Positions 58,976 to 64,000 of a stretch of 64,000 nt of DNA are shown here, in pieces. The notes beneath the pieces were generated by a model that was given only the letters and a program-made list of their open reading frames with translations, was not told where the DNA came from and did not search any database. Location of the stretch: assembly GCA_030141605.1 (NCBI GenBank), contig JAQGDQ010000979.1, positions 1-64,000 on the forward strand, given 5' to 3'. How positions within the stretch are numbered: position 1 is the stretch's first letter; each line of letters begins with the position of its first letter. The position numbers and the translations under genes are program-made. Source of the stretch: Tubiluchus corallicola (lineage: Eukaryota; Priapulida; Priapulimorpha; Priapulimorphida; Tubiluchidae).

Positions 58976-61537
58976 ATGGCAGCAAACGCATACACTGAAA
59001 ACGAGTTAGATATTTTAAAAGTGTCGCAGCTAAAACAAATTATAGCTGAACGCGGAATCACAGTTGCCGCAACAGCGACTAAACCTGTTTTAATAGCTGC
59101 TATTCTACAAGCTCAGCTTCCTTTGAATATGACGCAACCTGCGCTAACACAAGCAATTCAAGGCCTTGGTGATGCGGACCTGGACGCGGGTACATATGTT
59201 GAAGCTAATTTAAATGCAGCAACTCCCGTGAACACTATTTCAGGTGGCGTGAAAAGGAAGCCAACTGTGGCAACGAGGTTAGAACACACACCTCCGCCCG
59301 ACTTGTCATTAATGCCAGACGACATAACTGAGGGAATGCAGCAATTACCCCCTTCAGAGAGGTATTCAGTTATGATTACACTGGAAAAGCTACGCAGCGA
59401 AGAGCGTCGAGCTGTCAAACAGATGGAGATGCAAATGCAGATGGACAAAGAGTTACGTATTAAGCAACTTGAACATCAGGAACGGGTTGAGCTTGAAAAA
59501 TTGCGTGCCGAACTTGCACGAATTGAAGTCGCACCTACTTTATTACAGGTCGCAAACCCTTCATCTCCTGATAACCCGCAATTGCATGCACCTATCCAGC
59601 GTATCAAAATGAGGGTCTTTGATGAAAACGCTGAAGACATCGACGATTTCTTAAGTCAGTTTGAATCAACTGCAGCTGCAAATAAGCTTCCTCAGGACGT
59701 ATATGCAGCATCTTTAGGGCCTGCACTCACCGGGAAAGCTTCCATTGCTTTTCACCAAATACCTCCTGAGCAAATGAGCAACTACGATGCTGTGAAGAAA
59801 GCACTTTTGGCAGCATATGTATTAACCAGCGAGAGCTACTTGAAACGTTTTCGTGCTATAAAAAAGAGGGCCAATGAGACTTTTCAGCAAGTTGGCAGAA
59901 GACTTGTTCGGGCCTACAATGAGTACAGAAATGCAGAAGATGCTGACTCTGTAGATAAAGTTGTGGAATTGGTCTGTAAGGAACAAGTCTTAACACTGAT
60001 GTCACGTGACATGTGTGAATGGGTCCGGAGGCAAGATCTTCATTCCTTCGATGATGTTGTGGAAAAAGCAGACTTGTACCAAGCATCTGTGATGTCGATA
60101 CAGGGTGGCCTAAAAGTCATGCAACCTCACACATTTAAGAAAGGATTGAAGCCGCCAATGCACGATGGTAGTAGTTCAGCAAGAGGAAGAAGCACATATA
60201 ATGGATCTAATGTGAAGTGCTATTCCTGCGGCGAGTTGGGACATAAAAGAAATCAATGCAGAAGAAGCATGGCAGGTGCTGAAGCCACCGGGAAAGGCAG
60301 AAGCATGATGGGTCGGAATTTTTTAGCTAAAGGTGATGCTAAGAAGACCCAGGAAGGTGGTTCAAGAAAAACCACAAAGAAGTTGCGCAACATTATTGTA
60401 TCTTCTGAAGATGAATATTGCTGCTGGGCATCTGTGAATGGCAAGAGTGTGAAATGCATGCGCGACACTGGGGCATGCACTAGCCTTGTTCACCCAGATT
60501 TGGTAAGGCCAGAGCAATATGTTGATGAGTCAACCAGGACGATTAAGTGTGTACATGGAGATTCCAAGGACGTACGCATGGCTATTGTGGAGGTTGAAAG
60601 TCCGATGGTCAGTGGATATTTGACAGTGGCTGTCTCTGGTGACCTTCCAGTTGACTTCTTACTTGGTAATGACTTTCGGACGGCAGTTACTCCATTCCCG
60701 GCAAAGAGGAGTAAGAACTTCCAGTGTGTACCGAAACCAGCTTCAACACCTACTGTGGCCAACATGGATTCCTCCTGCCAATTTAAAAAGCATGCTATGA
60801 AGCAGGATGAAAACAGTAGTGGTGACAAGCTGCACACGGCATTAGTTGTTACACGCAGTAAAGCTGCGAAACTGCAAAACCTTGAGGAAAGAGACAAGAC
60901 CCTCCAACAAGAGTTTTTGCAAGACAGAATCAAAGCACCTCTACTGACTGAGCACGAGTCAAAGCAAAACCAAGTGCATCTAACTGAGCTCAGTAAATCC
61001 CAGTTACACCAAGAACAAGTAGATGATGTAACTTTAAGGAACTTACGTGACAATGCACGCACTGAAGAAATTGTGCGGAAAGAAGGCAAAGGCTACTATC
61101 TTCGTGAAGGAGTACTTTATTACATGGCACGTGAGCGTCCTAGCCTAGAACCACGAGAACTACTGGTTGTGCCTAAGACAAGGAGACTGGAGGTGCTCTC
61201 CCTTGCACATGATAATAAGATGGCTGGACATTTAGGCATTAGGAAAACTACCAAGCGAATACTGCAGGAATATACTTGGCCACAACCCAACAAGATTCTA
61301 CGTATACACAACTTCCCACGTCCAAACATACACAAAACAAGAAACAAGTACGGGCCTACTTGGGTCTTGTTGGCTTCAACCGTAGGTTCATTCCTATGTT
61401 CAGTACCAAGGCTGCTGCTCTTTTTGAGCTACTTGAGAAAACCAAAGTTGAGTGGACAGAAGCCTGCGAGCGGAGTTTTGTGGAATTGCAAGACTGCCTT
61501 GGCTCCGACACTGTATTGCACTCTCCAGATTTCATGA
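58976..61537 (+). CDS. Gag-protease-integrase(start) polyprotein of Gmr1-like element
   Basis: An open frame of 853 codons starts at a well-placed ATG (taccATGg). Residues about 10-47 resemble a SAP-type DNA-binding motif. About 137-175 is a strong Glu/Lys/Arg/Met coiled coil. About 210-370 is the Gag capsid region, and its end (around 325-370, with KEQVLTLMSRDMCEWVRRQ) resembles the SCAN domain. A CCHC knuckle lies at C415, C418, H423, C428. The aspartic protease has DTGA at 497-500 and FLLGND at 561-566. After a linker containing VVTRSK comes the integrase zinc-binding region with H745, H752 and a closing TWP at 767-769; the two cysteines expected next are missing. From about residue 770 the frame passes a deletion junction into RT-end sequence, then a frameshift, so the last roughly 60 residues are out of frame. 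Gag and protease look intact. Particle formation is plausible, integration in cis is not. Confidence 0.88.
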   Translation: MAANAYTENELDILKVSQLKQIIAERGITVAATATKPVLIAAILQAQLPLNMTQPALTQAIQGLGDADLDAGTYVEANLNAATPVNTISGGVKRKPTVATRLEHTPPPDLSLMPDDITEGMQQLPPSERYSVMITLEKLRSEERRAVKQMEMQMQMDKELRIKQLEHQERVELEKLRAELARIEVAPTLLQVANPSSPDNPQLHAPIQRIKMRVFDENAEDIDDFLSQFESTAAANKLPQDVYAASLGPALTGKASIAFHQIPPEQMSNYDAVKKALLAAYVLTSESYLKRFRAIKKRANETFQQVGRRLVRAYNEYRNAEDADSVDKVVELVCKEQVLTLMSRDMCEWVRRQDLHSFDDVVEKADLYQASVMSIQGGLKVMQPHTFKKGLKPPMHDGSSSARGRSTYNGSNVKCYSCGELGHKRNQCRRSMAGAEATGKGRSMMGRNFLAKGDAKKTQEGGSRKTTKKLRNIIVSSEDEYCCWASVNGKSVKCMRDTGACTSLVHPDLVRPEQYVDESTRTIKCVHGDSKDVRMAIVEVESPMVSGYLTVAVSGDLPVDFLLGNDFRTAVTPFPAKRSKNFQCVPKPASTPTVANMDSSCQFKKHAMKQDENSSGDKLHTALVVTRSKAAKLQNLEERDKTLQQEFLQDRIKAPLLTEHESKQNQVHLTELSKSQLHQEQVDDVTLRNLRDNARTEEIVRKEGKGYYLREGVLYYMARERPSLEPRELLVVPKTRRLEVLSLAHDNKMAGHLGIRKTTKRILQEYTWPQPNKILRIHNFPRPNIHKTRNKYGPTWVLLASTVGSFLCSVPRLLLFLSYLRKPKLSGQKPASGVLWNCKTALAPTLYCTLQIS

Positions 61538-61908
61538 AGCCTTTTATACTGACTACTGATGCATCTTTGAGTGGTATAGGTGGTGTACTATCCCAAGAAC
61601 AAAGTGAACATGGCGAAGTACCTATAACATACCTCAGCAGAAAATTAACTGTTACTGAGCGTAATTACAGTGTGGTAGAAGTGGAGTGTTTAGCAGTTGT
61701 ATACTGTGTGGAGAAGTTGAGATACTTTCTGGAAGGGCGGCATTTTACTATCCGAACTGACCAGCGCAGCTTGTTGGCCCTTCCACGTATTAAGCGTAAT
61801 AACCGCCGGTTGTGTCACTGGTCGCTCATTCTCCAGGAATACTCTTACACGGTGGAGAATATTCCGGGAAGAATGAATGTTGTGGCGGATGCACTTTCAC
61901 GCCTATAA
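61283..61908 (+). pseudogene. Reverse transcriptase end and RNase H, 5'-deleted and frameshifted
   Basis: A short RT-end motif (HNFPRP) is in the gag-pol frame near 61310. The rest continues one frame over from about 61340: KKQVRAYLGLVGFNRRF (RT thumb/connection), then RNase H. RNase H carries the expected acidic residues: Asp in TTDASL (61558-61560), Glu in VVEVECLA, Asp in RTDQRS, and Asp in VADALSRL just before the stop at 61906-61908. The fingers and palm of RT, with the catalytic YXDD-type motif, are absent. The chain stops right after RNase H and no integrase follows. This is the C-terminus expected for a Gmr1-like gene order. Confidence 0.88.
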
Positions 61909-62167
61909 ATTTTGCCTAATTTTGATAGTTTTATACGAAGAAATTGTTTTTCCAATTAAACAACATAAAGCCTTTAAAAGTGAAATGGCAGAAGTAAAGT
62001 CGTTTATTGTGTTATTTGTAGATTTATTTTGTATCAGTATTGATTGAAGTTGCTTCTCGGAGTAATTAAGATAGCCCATTTAGTTAGCAAATCATTGTTT
62101 AGCTTTTATTTTCTTCAATTGTTTCAATATAGGTGTCGCTATGTTGTGAAAACTCCTTCAGAGTTTT
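61909..62167 (+). other. Retrotransposon 3' untranslated region
   Basis: AT-rich, non-coding, between the RNase H stop and the polypurine tract. Its short length rules out a lost downstream integrase unless that was deleted separately. Confidence 0.7.
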
Positions 62168-62180
62168 AAAAGGAGAGAGA
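62168..62180 (+). promoter_or_regulatory. Polypurine tract
   Basis: aaaaggagagaga, thirteen purines, followed by tgcta and then the 3' LTR at 62186. It would prime plus-strand DNA synthesis. Confidence 0.8.
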
Positions 62181-62185
62181 TGCTA

Positions 62186-63373
62186 TGTGATGATCGGTTA
62201 TACCATCCATCATTGTCGCAACACCTATTTTGATATATCTTTCATATGTTGTTGTGTGTGCATAAATAATGATCTAATTACTTTATTGATTTATTGCACT
62301 GTTTATTTAAATTTATATTACATTGTGTGTTTTTGTAAGATTTTGACACCAGATGGCTCTGGCCGCTTATTTCTCTGCTTACCTGTAATTAGGTTACCTG
62401 AAAATTCGAATACCAAATGGCTTCAACCTGTTTTGGGATCTTACTACAGAGTTTGTGTTTTACACTAGTTATGTTCTGACTGTCGAAGTTACAGGGTGGT
62501 GGAGTTTTGCTGGTTAGTCCACATCCTGAGGTTGTTTTATATGGCTGAACACCAAGTTTGGTGTGAACCTGTCTTTAATGGTACTCGTATGCAGTGAGAT
62601 GATTTGTCACAAAGACAATGGTTTTGTCTACTTTTGTTTATTCGTTGTTTGCGGTGATGGCACTGTCTTGACATTCCAAGAAGCAAGTGTTTGGTAATCA
62701 TATTTCCACCTGGAGAATAGGACTCAAATTCTCGCTCAATAGAAGTGGAAAACCAGTCGAGGACCAGTTCTACCTGGACCAATGGTCTGTCTGTTCGTCT
62801 GAACTAAAGGTTCTGTTTGTCACCCTGCAAAAGGACGACATCTGGCTTTATCACTGGAAGGCTGAGGCAACCAGGTACGAGTTCAATTGCTGGATTGCTG
62901 GAGCAGTTTTAAAGCGTGGTCCATGCAGAGGCTGGATTGGTGACCATTGGCAAAGAGTTGCTGGCAAGGACGTGGCTGACTACTGGAGAGGAAAAGCTGA
63001 TGTGGTAAGGTTGGAGACTCAAGAGCGTGGTTGATAGATCCAAAAGCCTGATGAGAGACAGAAGCGTAGCCGGCCAACGTTACTTTTGGGGGAATTAGGT
63101 ATTGTTGGAAATTGTTATCAATTTAATTTGCTATTGTTGTTTCACTGATTAAATTCTAAATCTAAATATTAGCTTTTAGTTCCGTTTTTGTTCTGATTAA
63201 ATAATTTGCACGTGCACACAAGTGTTTCACCAGTGACACGGATTCACGTAGCCTACACAAATGAATGATTATCCTGTAGATTTAGCATATAAAAGTGACG
63301 GAAACGCTCGAGAACTCTGAACACAGTACTCTGATTTCCTAACGTCCTGACTTAGTTATTACACGGCGTCACA
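62186..63373 (+). repeat. 3' LTR
   Basis: 1188 bp, tgtgatgatcgg to acacggcgtcaca. The sense frame at 62687-63034 is 115 codons here, because the stop seen in the 5' LTR is absent. It begins at GTG rather than ATG and shows no known domain. Confidence 0.96.
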
Positions 63374-63378
63374 GTAAC
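63374..63378. repeat. Target-site duplication, right (gtaac)
   Basis: Copy of 57160-57164 on the far side of the element. Confidence 0.9.
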
Positions 63379-63510
63379 TTAGACTTGTTTAAGATTCTTC
63401 TCACAGCTCTATTGCTAGTCCTGTGCTTACCCATATTCATCGGTGGACTGCCACCAGCTACTTCTGGTAAGATTGATAGTTTTGTCATAAACCCTCGTTC
63501 ACACTAGGCA
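63374..63510 (+). repeat. 171-bp array, unit 6 (partial)
   Basis: The array resumes exactly where the retrotransposon interrupted it: gtaacttagacttgtttaag, the exon-like segment, the donor ggtaagattg, and the intron-like part to cactaggca. It then switches to the next repeat. Confidence 0.93.
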
Positions 63511-64000
63511 ACTGTGTTTTTATACATCGACTTTTTGCATAGTGGCATGTTATAACTTAAATGTTTCAAGTACTTAAAATAGAAGTCAACTTGCTCGTTG
63601 TGAGAGATTCGAACCCCCAACCCTCGCACCGTGCACCCAGTCGCAAATGTGGATTATCTGATTAACAAAACTGTGTTTTTATAAGTCGACTTTTTTCATA
63701 GTGGCATTTTATAACTCAAATGTTTCAAGTACTGAAAATAGAAGCCGACTTCAGAGATTCGAACCCCCAACCCTCGCACCGTGCACTCGGTTGCAAATGT
63801 GGATTACCTGATTAACAAAACTGTGTTTTTATACGTGGACTTTTTGCATAGTGGCATTTTATAACTTAAATGTTTCAAGTTCTTAGAATAGAAGTCAACT
63901 TGCTCGTTGTGAGAGATTCGAACCCCCAACCCTCGCACCGTGCACCCCGTCGCAAATGTGGATTACCTGATTAACAAAACTGTGTTTTTATACGTGGACT
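63510..64000. repeat. 150-159-bp tandem repeat with tRNA-like B box, continues past window
   Basis: aactgtgtttttata starts units at 63510, 63669, 63819 and 63978 (spacing 159, 150, 159). On the minus strand each complete unit holds gggggttcgaatctct, a near-consensus Pol III B box, preceded by ggtgcacggtgcgagggtt. The repeat may derive from a tRNA or tRNA-derived SINE. The window ends in the fourth unit. Confidence 0.9.

Larger units (their letters stand above)
57165..63373 (+). mobile_element. Gmr1-like Ty3/gypsy LTR retrotransposon, internally deleted
   Basis: A 6209-bp element has two LTRs (1189 and 1188 bp), a tRNA-Leu-type primer binding site, a polypurine tract and a gtaac target duplication. 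Internal order is Gag with CCHC knuckle, aspartic protease, integrase N-terminal HH region, then the end of reverse transcriptase and RNase H, then the 3' LTR with no integrase after RNase H. Ordinary Ty3/gypsy elements have integrase last. Integrase before RT is the copia-like order described for the Gmr1-like group, and the SCAN-like Gag supports the same group. A deletion at about 61283 removes most of integrase and most of RT, and a frameshift follows. The LTRs differ by five substitutions and one indel by eye, so insertion is recent. Confidence 0.9.

Noticed and set aside
60490-61089. 199-residue minus-strand frame
   Set aside because: Shadow of the Gag-protease frame on the plus strand.

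Overview
The window is animal nuclear DNA, most likely from a marine invertebrate. It shows no operons, no bacterial-type gene density and no intact host multi-exon gene. The supports for an animal source are TTAGGG-type telomere-like repeats, a 5S rRNA-derived SINE, tRNA-like Pol III modules, LINE, hAT-like, pogo-like and TTAA-flanked DNA elements, and a Ty3/gypsy retrotransposon of the Gmr1-like type, first described from deuterostomes. The exact clade cannot be decided from the sequence.

About one third of the window (roughly 23 kb by hand sum) is tandem repeat. It includes 2- to 6-bp microsatellites (TA, CT, GA, GTT, AAC, TAG/CAG, ATC, ATT, CCTA, hexamers) and many minisatellites: 30, 32, 33, 37, 44, 48+42, 49, 67, 91, 94, about 126 and 171 bp. 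Most long open frames in the window are repeat translations and are not proposed as genes.

Layout. 1-6.4 kb: microsatellites, two inverted-repeat structures with microsatellites, and two abutting TTAA elements. 6.4-6.9 kb: a minus-strand 5S-derived SINE. 7.4-8.5 kb: telomere-like hexamer array. 9-14 kb: a 30-bp coding-like minisatellite, triplet arrays and a decayed pogo-like element. 14.5-20 kb: copies of TTAA families A and E, a 37-bp array and an hAT-like element with a perfect 8-bp target duplication. 20-33 kb: mostly minisatellites, including a 1.9-kb 49-bp array with higher-order structure. 34-36.5 kb: family F, a 92-bp array, a CpG-rich patch and a second 5S-derived SINE. 37-56 kb: microsatellites, a duplicated tandem array (41 and 48 kb), a LINE 3' end with target duplication, another A copy, a second telomere-like array in reverse orientation, and single-copy islands with clustered TAATTA motifs.

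The most informative part is 56.3-63.5 kb. A short candidate first coding exon (signal peptide followed by a splice donor) lies in a six-unit 171-bp tandem array. Into that array a 6.2-kb LTR retrotransposon inserted, with two nearly identical LTRs and a 5-bp target duplication. It has a SCAN-like Gag, CCHC knuckle, aspartic protease and integrase zinc-binding start, then a deletion, then the RT end and RNase H. Integrase lies upstream of RT/RNase H, which is the copia-like gene order of Gmr1-like elements. The copy is recent but broken by the deletion and a frameshift.

Family calls rest on motif recognition by eye. Nothing was searched against a database.
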